Origin: Nocardiopsis endophytica | GTDB taxonomy: Bacteria > Actinomycetota > Actinomycetes > Streptosporangiales > Streptosporangiaceae | Reading direction: 5' to 3' | DNA length: 64,000 nucleotides | Assembly: GCF_027706725.1 (NCBI RefSeq) | Contig: NZ_JAQFWQ010000005.1 | Coordinates: 62,001-126,000 of the forward strand | Shown here: one piece after another, positions 18,026-26,025 of the stretch | Layout of the letters: each line of letters starts with the position of its first letter | Numbering within the stretch: the first letter of the stretch is position 1 | The notes under the pieces: generated by a model | What the model was told of the DNA's origin: nothing | Database searches by the model: none | What the model saw: the letters and a program-made list of their open reading frames with translations, nothing else | Made by a program: the position numbers and the translations under genes

Positions 18026-18730
18026 TCAGCCGGAGCGGGCCTCGCGGAGGATGCCGATCCCGTCCGGGCCGGCGTTCAGCAGCAGGTCGAGTGCGGCCAT
18101 ACGGGGCAGGAACTCCGCGCCCCTCCTGTTGTGCTGCGGGTAGGTCGGGTGGGTGAAGCCCTGCCACTCCACGGCGACCCCGTAGCGCTTGAAGATCTCC
18201 TGGTCGACGTAGTCGCGCGCGCCGTCCCCGGAGAGCATCGAGCCCGCGCCCACCTTGGCCGAGAGCTGGGCGAGCAGCTCGCTCTTCTGGCCGGGGAACT
18301 CGCCGAGCTCGCTGGCGCGCACCACGGGGGTGTCGATCCCGAAGGCGTCCAGCACCAGGGCGGTGGTGGCCCAGGCCAGGTCGGCCAGGCCGGCCCACTC
18401 GCGCTCGTAGAGGGCGAGCACCCGCTCGCCGTAGGCGTCCCAGAACGGTGCGCCGCGGTAGCAGTGCTCCGCGAGGGTGCGGCGGTGCTTTTCCCTCCAG
18501 GGCCGGGTCTCGTCGATCTTCTTGTCCATAATGCGCTCGTCCCGGCTGTGCTGGATAACCGGGACCGTCAGCAGCACGGGGCCGTTCTTCGAGGCGACGT
18601 AGTTGCGGTTCTGCCATCCTTTGCGCTCGTACTGGACATGGTCGAGCACGACGAAAAGATCGCTCCTGTCGACCTTGTCGACGAGGCCCAGCCAAGGCAG
18701 ATAGTGCGGCTGGTGCATGGCGACGCGCAC
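18026..18730 (-). CDS. WbqC-like family protein
   Basis: A 234-residue WbqC protein. The N-terminus VRVAMHQPHYLPWLG is the family hallmark, followed by VVLDHVQYERKGWQNRN and, later, ASELG near the middle. The family occurs in O-antigen and capsule clusters and near DegT aminotransferases, and is assumed to act on amino sugars; the reaction is not known. The GTG start at 18730 follows AGAGGAA; the internal ATG at 18718 would cut off the conserved first strand. It heads the minus-strand glycan operon. Confidence 0.85.
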   Translation of the reverse strand: MRVAMHQPHYLPWLGLVDKVDRSDLFVVLDHVQYERKGWQNRNYVASKNGPVLLTVPVIQHSRDERIMDKKIDETRPWREKHRRTLAEHCYRGAPFWDAYGERVLALYEREWAGLADLAWATTALVLDAFGIDTPVVRASELGEFPGQKSELLAQLSAKVGAGSMLSGDGARDYVDQEIFKRYGVAVEWQGFTHPTYPQHNRRGAEFLPRMAALDLLLNAGPDGIGILREARSG

Positions 18731-19144
18731 TGAGGTTCCTCTCCGAGGCGGGGACTGCACGCTCTGTGGGGGTGCGTCCGCGCGGCAGGGGACATCTCCC
18801 CTGCTCGGCGGGTCGGTCCTGTGTCCTCTGGGGGATTCGAGGTCTAGAGGTAGGTTCTACAGCATCTGCGGATCGGTTCGCGGGAAAACGAAGAAAGTGC
18901 GTAGCGGGGGCGGTACCGTGCCGTCCCTCTCGTATTGCACCAACGGGGCTCACCCACCGCAAGGCCGACCCTGCGATTCGGGTGGCCTACTTAGGTCGCC
19001 CGGAGCGGTGAACTCCCCGGCTGGCGGAAACGTCAACCTAATGCTGGTCTTGTCGGTTATCGTCGGCCCGAAACGGGCCCGTGGTCCCCGACGAACGTCC
19101 CATTCGGCTCACGTGTCCCCCCGGCCCACCTGGAGGCGTCCCCC
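18731..19144. other. 414-bp intergenic region between divergent glycan genes
   Basis: It separates the WbqC gene (minus) and the glycosyltransferase (plus) and must carry both promoters. I see no convincing -35/-10 pair and no riboswitch. AT-rich patches lie near 18840-18870 and 19030-19065. No ORF here has a credible ribosome site. Confidence 0.5.
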
Positions 19145-20743
19145 GTGCGTACTGCTCGGTTCATCGGAAGCTGGGCGGCAGGGCTCATCGCCCTGACCCT
19201 GGCCGTGACCCTGTTCGTCCAATGGCTGCAGTTCGCCCTCGCGGCGGCGGGCGGCGGCCCGGCACCGCTGTTCCTGTGGATGGCCTTCGGAGTGAACCTC
19301 CTGGTGTGGAGCGCCGTCGGGGTGCTCCGCCTGGGCGACGACGCGGCACGCGGCGTCGCCGCGCGGCGGGCGCTGCGGCGCGGCCGTCCGGGCCGCCGCC
19401 GCTCGGCCCTCGGCGCGACCGAAAACCGCCGGGAGGAGCAGCGGGTGCTGGTCCGCGCCCGGCCCGCCGAAGGGGCCGCCGACGGAGGGGCGGCGGCCGG
19501 TTCCGGCCTCGCGGAGGGGTCCCCCGGCGGCCCGGCGGGCGCCGTGGAGCCCGCCGGGGCCCACACACCGGGGGCGGGCGGGACCCCCACCGCGACCGCC
19601 GCCGACCCCGACCGGCTCACCCTGGCGGTGATCATCCCCGCGCACAACGAGGAGCCGGTGATCGACGGCGCCATCGCCTCGGCGCTGCGGCTGTTCAACC
19701 GGTGGGACATCTACGTGGTCTCGGACAGCTCCCGCGACGCCACCGCCGACATCGCCGCCGAGACCGGTGTCAACGTGCTGGAGCTGCTGACCAACCGGGG
19801 CAAGGCCGGGGCGATCGAGGCGGTCATCGAGGAGTTCGACCTGACCGGCGGCTACGACGGGGTGGTCATCCTCGACGCCGACACCGAGCTGGACGAGCGG
19901 TACGTCGAGGGGGCGCGGCGCCAGCTGGCCGACCCGTCGGTGGCGGCGGTCGCCGGGTTCGTCGTGGCCGAGTGGAAGCCGTGGGAGCGGACCATGGTCG
20001 GGCGGCTCATCTCCGCCTACCGGGACCGGCTCTACTGGATGCTGCAGTACCTGCTGCGGTTCGGGCAGACGTGGCGGTACACCAGCACCACGTTCATCGT
20101 CCCCGGGTTCGCCAGCGCCTACCGCTCCAGCGTGCTGCGGCGGCTCGACATCAACCCCAAGGGGCTGGTGATCGAGGACTTCAACATGACCTTCGACGTG
20201 CACCACAAGCGGCTGGGGCGCATCTCGATGCGGCCCGACACCAAGGCCTACTGCCAGGACCCCTTCACCCTGGGGGACTACGTCAAGCAGGTGCGGCGGT
20301 GGACGCTGGGGTTCTGGCAGACGGTGCGGCGGCACGGGGTGTGGCCGAGCCTGTTCTGGTTCGCGCTGTTCTTCTACATCCTGGAGGTCCTGCTGGTCGC
20401 GGTCACCCTGATCGGGACCGCGCTGCTGGCGGTGTTCATGGTGCTGCCGGCGGTCACGGGCGGGGCGGTGCTCTCGGCCGGGTGGTACGCCGCGGCCTAC
20501 GGGGCGGTGGGCGCGGTGCTGCCGCTGACCGCGATCGCGATCGGGCTGTTCGTCCCCGACTACGTGCTCACGTGCGTGATGGCCACCATCCGGCGGCGGC
20601 CCAGCTACCTGCTGTACGGGCTGTTCTTCCTGCCGATGCGGCTGATCGACTCCTACCTGACGCTGCGGACCATCCCGCAGGCCTGGACGGCGTCGTCGGA
20701 CGGCCGGTGGAAGAGCCCCACGCGGGCGGCGGGCCGGCTGTAG
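19145..20743 (+). CDS. processive family 2 glycosyltransferase, membrane bound
   Basis: A 532-residue enzyme. Two N-terminal helices (~10-35, 43-62) are followed by a long Ala/Gly/Arg-rich insert of about 90 residues and then the GT-A domain: VIIPAHNEE (~162), the DADTELDE acidic motif, FVVAEW, IEDFNMTF (ED general base), and QVRRWTLGFWQ, which is the QxxRW-type motif of processive synthases such as NodC and cellulose or hyaluronan synthase. Three to four C-terminal helices form the export channel. It probably polymerises or extends a beta-linked glycan at the membrane. GTG 19145 starts the first helix. The insert's composition is unusual for the family. Confidence 0.88.
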   Translation: MRTARFIGSWAAGLIALTLAVTLFVQWLQFALAAAGGGPAPLFLWMAFGVNLLVWSAVGVLRLGDDAARGVAARRALRRGRPGRRRSALGATENRREEQRVLVRARPAEGAADGGAAAGSGLAEGSPGGPAGAVEPAGAHTPGAGGTPTATAADPDRLTLAVIIPAHNEEPVIDGAIASALRLFNRWDIYVVSDSSRDATADIAAETGVNVLELLTNRGKAGAIEAVIEEFDLTGGYDGVVILDADTELDERYVEGARRQLADPSVAAVAGFVVAEWKPWERTMVGRLISAYRDRLYWMLQYLLRFGQTWRYTSTTFIVPGFASAYRSSVLRRLDINPKGLVIEDFNMTFDVHHKRLGRISMRPDTKAYCQDPFTLGDYVKQVRRWTLGFWQTVRRHGVWPSLFWFALFFYILEVLLVAVTLIGTALLAVFMVLPAVTGGAVLSAGWYAAAYGAVGAVLPLTAIAIGLFVPDYVLTCVMATIRRRPSYLLYGLFFLPMRLIDSYLTLRTIPQAWTASSDGRWKSPTRAAGRL

Positions 20744-20837
20744 TGCGGGTCGCACCCCCTGCGACCTGCGCGGCCGAGGGTGACCAACCCCGCGCGGGAG
20801 GGGTGCGATACAGCATTTAGGGTCGAAGGGCAAGAGG

Positions 20838-20875
20838 GGGTCCGGGGGCGGCCGTGCAGGGCCGCCCCCGGACCC
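20838..20875 (+). terminator. strong hairpin after the glycosyltransferase
   Basis: Arms 20838-20853 and 20860-20875 pair perfectly over 16 bases with a six-base loop, followed by GCCTT. It ends the glycosyltransferase transcript; the next gene starts 30 bases beyond and must use its own promoter or read-through. Confidence 0.8.
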
Positions 20876-20905
20876 GCCTTACCGTCCGAGCACACGAGGT
20901 GCCCT

Positions 20906-21316
20906 GTGGATTCCAAGAGCCTCCCCTTCACGCTGTACCGCGTGCTGAGCTACATCACCGGTATCGCCCTGATCCTCCTCACCTTCGTCGCCCTGCCGGC
21001 GAAGTACATGGTCGGTGAGGCGTCGGCGCTGGCGCTGGTGCCCGCCCCGGCGGGGATGGAGCACCTCTTCGGGCCGGAGTCGGTGCTGATGCTGTTCATC
21101 GCCGTCCCGCACGGCTACATCTACATGGCCTACGTGCTGGTGGTGATCTGGCTGGCGCTGGGCCGGCGCTGGAGCGCGGGCAGGACCGTCGGCGTGGCGC
21201 TGGCCGGGACCATCCCGTTCGTGGGGATGGTCGTCGAGCACCGGCTGGCCAAGGCGGAGAAGGCGCGGATGGAGGCCGAGGCGGCCGGGGCTCAGGGGGC
21301 GGCGGCCGGGGCCTGA
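20906..21316 (+). CDS. DUF3817 membrane protein
   Basis: A 136-residue protein with three membrane segments. The family pattern LYRVLSYITGIALILLTFVALPAKY and the downstream VPHGYIYMAYVL block identify DUF3817, a common actinobacterial family of unknown function. The tail is Ala/Glu rich. GTG 20906 starts it after CACGAGG. Its last 25 bases overlap the 3' end of the convergent SURF1 gene. Confidence 0.82.
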   Translation: MDSKSLPFTLYRVLSYITGIALILLTFVALPAKYMVGEASALALVPAPAGMEHLFGPESVLMLFIAVPHGYIYMAYVLVVIWLALGRRWSAGRTVGVALAGTIPFVGMVVEHRLAKAEKARMEAEAAGAQGAAAGA

Positions 21317-22161
21317 GGCTCCGGGGCGCGGTCCCCGCCGTCCTCCCCGTCCCCTGTGCCGTCCCCGTCGGAGGACGCGTCCTCCAGCTCCCGGCGTATC
21401 AGGGAGATCCAGAAGACGATGACGGCGCCGCCGAAGACCGCCCACTGGGCGGCGTAGCTGACGTTCTTCCAGTTCCAGGTGATGCCCTGCTCGGGGGCGG
21501 GCGGCGGGGCGGGGCTCATGGCGATCCCGCCCGCGGGCGGGGCCCCGTCGGAGGGCTCCTGGCCGCCGAGGACGATGTAGCCCTCATAGAGCCGGTAGGG
21601 CCACTCGTTCACCAGGACCGAGGGGGCGATCCGCTCGATGTGCCCCGCGGGCACGTCCATCCGGACGATGCCCTCCTCGTTCTTCTGCGGGGGCTGGAGC
21701 CAGCCGGTGACGGTGACCTCGCCCTCGGGCACCGGGGCGAGGCGGTCGACGGCGCCCTCCTGCTCGGCCTCGTCGGCGGGGATCCAGCCGCGGTTGACGG
21801 CGACGGCGGTGTCGTCGCCGGTCACCAGGGGTGCGATCACGTAGTAGCCGAACGCGCCGGGGTCCTCGGCGTCGGCGCCGTTCTCGTAGCCGGGGGCGAG
21901 CAGCGGCGCGGTGTCGGCGAAGGTGCCGGTCGCGGTGACGGCGGTGTTGCCGAGGGACTCGGGCATGTAGTCGGTGGGGCCGACGACCGAGTCGAGCTCC
22001 TGGGCCCCGGCCAGCTCCTCGGCCGGGTTGACGACCTCCCCGCGGTCGGGCTGCTGGGCCCGCTCGAACTGCCAGTAGCCCGCGGCCATGCAGACCGCGA
22101 AGGCCAGGAGCGCGAGCAGGTGGAGCCCGATCCACCTGGGCGTGAACAGTCGGAATCGCAC
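21292..22161 (-). CDS. SURF1-family cytochrome oxidase assembly protein
   Basis: A 289-residue SURF1 protein. The first helix (~10-32) leads to the family motif GYWQFERA, then an outer domain with VNRGWIPADE, VTVTGWLQPP and the closing NVSYAAQWAVFGGAVIVFWISLIRREL, which is the second helix. SURF1 assists heme a insertion into the aa3-type oxidase. The acidic tail (~260-289) is an addition. GTG 22161 was preferred to the upstream ATG at 22260 because it lies right before the first basic-hydrophobic segment. The 3' end overlaps DUF3817. Confidence 0.85.
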   Translation of the reverse strand: MRFRLFTPRWIGLHLLALLAFAVCMAAGYWQFERAQQPDRGEVVNPAEELAGAQELDSVVGPTDYMPESLGNTAVTATGTFADTAPLLAPGYENGADAEDPGAFGYYVIAPLVTGDDTAVAVNRGWIPADEAEQEGAVDRLAPVPEGEVTVTGWLQPPQKNEEGIVRMDVPAGHIERIAPSVLVNEWPYRLYEGYIVLGGQEPSDGAPPAGGIAMSPAPPPAPEQGITWNWKNVSYAAQWAVFGGAVIVFWISLIRRELEDASSDGDGTGDGEDGGDRAPEPQAPAAAP

Positions 22162-22269
22162 GTTCCCCAGGCTATGTCCGCCCGGGAGGGGCCCGCCCCC
22201 GGCCCCCGGTCGGGAGCGGCGCGGGGGGACCCCTGTCCGCTTGGTCCCGAGTAGAGGCATCGATGGCGA

Positions 22270-22328
22270 TTACTTTAAGTAATTTTCTGTGACGGAGGGT
22301 TGTTGAAGGCGGGTGACGTGGGTAATCT
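22270..22328 (+). promoter_or_regulatory. strong promoter with upstream AT-rich palindrome
   Basis: TTGTTG (22300-22305), a 17-bp spacer and TAATCT (22323-22328) form one of the best promoter matches in the window. Upstream, TTACTT-T-AAGTAA (22270-22282) is a perfect 13-bp palindrome. Transcription should begin near 22335 and there is no convincing coding start behind it. Confidence 0.6.
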
Positions 22329-22334
22329 ATGTAC

Positions 22335-22478
22335 CAGCGCGGGAGGGAAATCACCGAAAACGCGCTTCGCGAGCTTTACAGGCCGCGACTCCAGGGGGGA
22401 GGAGTCGCCGGCCGTTCCCAGGCGAGGGCCGCCTCCGTGATTTTGAGGGGGGACACGGAGGCGGCCCTCGCATTTTCC
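22335..22478 (+). ncRNA. candidate small RNA with two hairpins bearing six-G (opposite strand six-C) loops
   Basis: Between the promoter at 22300-22328 and a terminator at 22422-22471 lies a 140-base transcript with no good ORF. Hairpin one: GCGACTCC (22385-22392), loop AGGGGGGA, GGAGTCGC (22401-22408), extended by GGCC/GGCC with one bulge. Hairpin two: an 18-bp perfect stem whose loop also holds GGGGGG. Read on the minus strand, both loops are six cytosines, the definition of the actinobacterial 6C RNA. The plus strand has the better promoter and the T-tail, the minus strand the 6C pattern, so the strand is unsettled. It lies at the left edge of an island-like block. Confidence 0.5.
22422..22471 (+). 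terminator. 18-bp stem terminator with ATTTT tail
   Basis: GCGAGGGCCGCCTCCGTG (22422-22439) pairs perfectly with 22454-22471 around a 14-base loop, followed by ATTTTCC. This is a textbook intrinsic terminator for a plus-strand transcript. Confidence 0.8.
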
Positions 22479-22904
22479 TGTGTAGGGGTGGTCCAGCGGC
22501 CGACAGGGCGACGAGGGCGGCGGTTCCACCACCCGATCCGCCTTTCGATGGTCGAACCACCACCCCGGACGCCCCGGAGCGAGAAGGCCCGCCCGCCGAA
22601 CGCCGCCCGACGGCACGCCGACCGCTACACCGGGGACCACGCACCGTCAATGAGAGGGGTGGGGTCGCTGCGGCATCCCCACCACGCGGTCCGAGACCGC
22701 CTCGCGGACCCACTCGCCGACAGGAGCGCGGGGCGATCCGTCCCAACGCGTGGGTCATTGCCGCATCCCCACCGCGCGCCGCTCGGGTCAATGCTGCTTG
22801 GCGGGCCCACCCCACCCCCTTGGTGCGGCGCCAGGTCGCTTGTCTCCTCACCGAGCTTCTGGGGAGGCGGTGCGGCGATCGGTCCTCCGCCCTCGAAACG
22901 TCGG
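22479..22904. repeat. gene-free stretch with imperfect 25-bp repeats
   Basis: No credible gene. Two 25-mers, 22664-22688 and 22754-22778, agree at 21 of 25 positions (core GCATCCCCACC), 90 bp apart, and the sequence GGGTC-nn-TGC-n-GC recurs a third time near 22785. Several reading frames stay open here but run into the serine hydrolase gene antisense and have repetitive Arg/Pro composition. This may be the junction of an inserted block. Confidence 0.4.
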
Positions 22905-23927
22905 CTATGGCTGTTCCAGTAGTCCGAGGGCGACCCTCCGCACATCTGCAAGGCCACGGCGTTCACGTCCGAAGGCGATCGCATTGGTCAGCAGGACCAA
23001 GTACCGCCCTGTATCCGGGTGCAAGAACAAGCTCGTACCGGTGAACCCGTGGTGGTAGACGACGCCCCCGTCGCGGATGAGCCACGCGAGTCCGCGGTGG
23101 GTGAGTTCGTCCACCCTTGTCATCGGGTGCCAGGATTCGCGTACGAACGCGCCGACCGGCGCCTCCTCGGATCGGGCTCGAATGATGGCGCTCGTGTAGT
23201 CGGCGAGCCCTTCGGCAGTGGCGAACACCCCTGCGTGGCCCGCCATGCCCCCCAAAAGAGCGGCGTTCTCGTCGTGCACGGTGCCGTGGACCGGATGAGC
23301 GCCGCCGATCCGCCGCTCGGTGGGCGCCACCTGGGCGCTGCGTGTGAAAGGACCGTAGCCGATCCCGGCCACGCCGACCGTGCTCATGTGCGCGTCGAGA
23401 AGGCGACCGAGGGGCTCCCCGCGTAGACGTTCGAGCATCAGGCCCGCGAGTATGAACCCGCGATTGATATAGCGCTGCTCACCGACCGTTCCCAGCGGCT
23501 CGGCGAGTATGGCTTCGGCGATGTACCGCTCATCGCCGATGTACCGGTCGAGCCGGGTCGACGGCATGAGTCCCGAGGTGTGCGTGAGGATCTGGCGCAT
23601 TGTGGCCTTGAGGCCGGGATGCGACTGTGGGGCGAGGTCGGGGAAGTATTTGGCCAGCGGCGCATCGAGGCCGACCAGCCCATCGGCAACGGCGCGTCCG
23701 ACGAGCGGCCATGTCGCCACGACTTTGGTCAGGCTGGCGATGTCGTAGTAGGTCTCGGGCGTGGCCGGATGCTCCCCGTCGACGCCGGTCGTTCCGACCG
23801 CGACGAGAGCACGGTCGTCGGGGGCCCCGATCGCCGCGGCCGCGCCGGGGGTCAGGCGATCGGTGACCATGTCCTCAAGGGCGTGCTTCAGCGTGTCGCT
23901 CGCTGAGTTCACCCATGGGTCGCTCAA
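22905..23927 (-). CDS. serine beta-lactamase-fold hydrolase (class C/EstB-like)
   Basis: A 340-residue member of the beta-lactamase/transpeptidase-like family. The catalytic SxxK is SLTK (Ser65-Lys68); RYINRGFIL supplies the YxN tyrosine, and HHGFTGTS replaces the KTG motif with HHG, as in esterases and D-aminopeptidases of the family. No signal peptide is present, so it probably acts in the cytoplasm. TTG 23927 was taken as start: it overlaps the previous stop (TTGA) and has AGGAGGAG four bases upstream. It is the third gene of an overlapping operon with a LbH protein and a MurA paralog, which suggests a role in the same small-molecule or precursor pathway. Confidence 0.82.
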   Translation of the reverse strand: MSDPWVNSASDTLKHALEDMVTDRLTPGAAAAIGAPDDRALVAVGTTGVDGEHPATPETYYDIASLTKVVATWPLVGRAVADGLVGLDAPLAKYFPDLAPQSHPGLKATMRQILTHTSGLMPSTRLDRYIGDERYIAEAILAEPLGTVGEQRYINRGFILAGLMLERLRGEPLGRLLDAHMSTVGVAGIGYGPFTRSAQVAPTERRIGGAHPVHGTVHDENAALLGGMAGHAGVFATAEGLADYTSAIIRARSEEAPVGAFVRESWHPMTRVDELTHRGLAWLIRDGGVVYHHGFTGTSLFLHPDTGRYLVLLTNAIAFGRERRGLADVRRVALGLLEQP

Positions 23928-25198
23928 AGCTCCTCCTGGCTGTGCTCCATGACGGCGGCGCCGAGCGAGCGCAGGGTGCCCGGCAGGTTCTCGTAGCCGC
24001 GGTATAGGTGTTCGACCCCGGCCAGTTCGGTTCTCCCGCTCGCTGCGAGCGCGGCGAGCACCAGCGCCGCGGCGGCGCGGATATCGGTTCCACGAACGGT
24101 AGCGCCGGACAGCGTGCGCGGACCGACGATCGTCAGATGATCGCCGACTGCTCGTATGTCGGCGCCCATGGAGGCGAGACCGGGAATATGTGTCGCCCTG
24201 CGGGAGTAGACCCGCTCGGCCACCTTCGAGGTGCCCGGCGCCTGCGTGAGCAGGGCGCACAACTGCGGTTGCAGGTCGGTCGGGTATTCGGGGTGCGGCC
24301 CGGTCTCGAACTCCACCGGGGCCGGCTCCGAACGCGTTGCGCGGATGCCGTGGGGCACTTGAGCGAGGTCGAGTCCTGCGGTTGCGGCGACCTTGAGGAA
24401 GCCGGTGGGGAAGTCGCTCAATGCGACCCCGGCAAGATCGATCCGGCCTTCGGTCATCGCCGCGGCGATCGCGTACGTTCCGGCGACCATTCGGTCCGGT
24501 GGCACCGTGTACGTCGCGCCGTTCGCAGGGGGCCGCCCTTCGACCTCCAATGTGCTCGTCCCCTCCCAGGACACCGGCACGCCGAGGCACCGCAACAGGC
24601 CAACGGTGTGTTCGACCTCCGGTTCGACACTGGCGCCGGAGATACGGGATGCGCCCGAGGCCATCGCCCCGAGGAGAAGGGCGGAGATGGTCGCCCCGAG
24701 ACTCGGACCATGGCCATCGGTCGAGGCGTCGAACGTGAAGCCGGCGAGTCGGCGTGCCCGCGCATGCACGAAGCCGTCCGAGACACGGATCTCAGCGCCG
24801 ACCGCCTGCATCGCTGCCAGATGGCGGTCGATCAGCCGCTCGGCGAAAGCGTCCCCTCCAGGGAAGGGAAAAGTGACCGCGCCGGTGCGGGCGAGCACCG
24901 CGGCGCCGAAGCATGCCGTCGGGCGAATCAGGGTCCCGAGGCCGCCGGGGATCTCTGTCGTGCGTAGATCAGCGGCGTGTGTGGTCATGGCGGCGTCGGC
25001 GACCTCGGCGTGGGCGCCGAGCGCGCGGGCGATCTCCACACAGACACGAGTGTCAGTGATCGCGGGAGCGTTGCGCAGGCGAACGGGGCGGGACGCGAGC
25101 AGCGAAGCCGCGGCCAGGTGGAGGAAGACGTTCTTCGACCCTTGGACATGGATGCGCCCGGCGAGGCTGGTCTCCCCGGTGATGAGTAGGCGCCTCAC
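23924..25198 (-). CDS. MurA-like enolpyruvyl transferase with Asp in place of the catalytic Cys
   Basis: A 424-residue EPSP/MurA-type protein of full length. Lys-Asn of the first lobe is kept (VQGSKNVFLH), as are YPTDLQPQ (general base Asp) and the DIRAAAALVLA arginine near the end. The fosfomycin-target loop, normally GGCxIGARPVD, reads PGGDAFAERLID, so the cysteine is Asp116, as in the mycobacterial enzyme (Asp117), which is naturally fosfomycin resistant. The sequence is far from housekeeping MurA elsewhere (for example GSKNVFLH for GAKNAALP), so it is likely a secondary enzyme. It overlaps the genes on both sides (GTGA, TTGA). Likely reaction: PEP-dependent enolpyruvyl transfer to a nucleotide or UDP-sugar; acceptor unknown. 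Confidence 0.85.
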   Translation of the reverse strand: MRRLLITGETSLAGRIHVQGSKNVFLHLAAASLLASRPVRLRNAPAITDTRVCVEIARALGAHAEVADAAMTTHAADLRTTEIPGGLGTLIRPTACFGAAVLARTGAVTFPFPGGDAFAERLIDRHLAAMQAVGAEIRVSDGFVHARARRLAGFTFDASTDGHGPSLGATISALLLGAMASGASRISGASVEPEVEHTVGLLRCLGVPVSWEGTSTLEVEGRPPANGATYTVPPDRMVAGTYAIAAAMTEGRIDLAGVALSDFPTGFLKVAATAGLDLAQVPHGIRATRSEPAPVEFETGPHPEYPTDLQPQLCALLTQAPGTSKVAERVYSRRATHIPGLASMGADIRAVGDHLTIVGPRTLSGATVRGTDIRAAAALVLAALAASGRTELAGVEHLYRGYENLPGTLRSLGAAVMEHSQEEL

Positions 25199-25863
25199 AT
25201 CCGTACCCGCGCTTCCGTCGGATACAGGCCCCCGAGCTGGCCGGTCGGATAGATGGTCACGTCCGGGCCGATCAACGTCCCAGGGGCGACCGAGGTCAGA
25301 GCGGGAAGCTGTACCCGGTCGCCGAGCACGGCGCCGAACTTGGTCTGACCGGTACCGACTCGGACACCGGACACGGTCACGAACAGTTCGTCTACCGCCG
25401 GTTCGACGACCGGCCGGTCGACGCGCAGGTTGGCGAGTACCGATGACGAGCCGACGTTGACCCGGCTGCCGATGATCGAGTCACCGACGAACACGAAGTG
25501 CATGGCACGGGTCTCGGCGAGAATCAGGCTTCGGGTGATCTCGCAGGCGTAACCGATCTTGCTGCCAGGGCCGATCACCGCGTGATCGCGGACCAGGCCG
25601 CGACCGACGTAGGCGCCTCGGCAGATCAGGGCCGGTCCGGTGATCACGGCTCCCGAGTCGACCACCGCGCCCGGTTCGACGATGACCGCTCCGTCGACCT
25701 CGGCGCGCGGATGGACGGTTCCCGACAGGTCCCGGCGGGCCGTGCTGAGCCAGTCACGCACTCCGGCCTTGACGTCGAAGACGGCTTCCGGCACGGGGAA
25801 CGGGAGTGGGACACCGCTGGTGTCGCAGTAGTAGGACAGGTCGAGGAACTGGTTCGGGGACAT
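25195..25863 (-). CDS. left-handed beta-helix (hexapeptide-repeat) protein, GlmU-C/G1P-TT-like
   Basis: A 222-residue protein. After ~50 residues of helical start, repeated hexapeptides run from about 55 to 200 (VHPRAEVDGAVIVEPGAVV, AYVGRGLVRDHAVIGPG, SIIGSRVNVGSSSVLANL). The arrangement resembles the C-terminal beta-helix of GlmU or of archaeal-type sugar-nucleotidyl transferases, but no nucleotidyltransferase domain is attached. It could be an acyltransferase or a sugar-binding scaffold. AAGGAG precedes ATG 25863. It is the first gene of the overlapping operon LbH-MurA-hydrolase; all three suggest handling of an activated amino sugar. Confidence 0.78.
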   Translation of the reverse strand: MSPNQFLDLSYYCDTSGVPLPFPVPEAVFDVKAGVRDWLSTARRDLSGTVHPRAEVDGAVIVEPGAVVDSGAVITGPALICRGAYVGRGLVRDHAVIGPGSKIGYACEITRSLILAETRAMHFVFVGDSIIGSRVNVGSSSVLANLRVDRPVVEPAVDELFVTVSGVRVGTGQTKFGAVLGDRVQLPALTSVAPGTLIGPDVTIYPTGQLGGLYPTEARVRM

Positions 25864-25978
25864 GGTCGCTCCTTCAGGGGGTCGAGCGTCTTACCGAACT
25901 CGTCGTCGTAGTGCGGGCGGCTCATAGGTGAACTGACGGCCGGAGGGCGACCGTGCGCCGGCTTTCCGAGATCGGTGA

Positions 25979-26020
25979 AGCCGCACGGGCAGAGCGGCGG
26001 AACCGGACGCCCGTGCGGCT
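25979..26020 (-). terminator. 12-bp stem after the small-protein pair
   Basis: AGCCGCACGGGC (25979-25990) pairs with 26009-26020 around an 18-base loop, six bases beyond the stop of the 82-residue protein gene on the minus strand. Confidence 0.65.
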
Positions 26021-26025
26021 CGCTG

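Noticed and set aside
22490-22570. tRNA-like GGTTCGAC box on the minus strand
   Set aside because: No acceptor or anticodon stem could be folded around it, so neither a tRNA nor an att-type tRNA remnant is supported.
22313-23058. Plus-strand frames through the island's left edge (up to 243 codons)
   Set aside because: Low-complexity Arg/Pro sequence that spans a strong terminator hairpin and runs antisense into the serine hydrolase gene.
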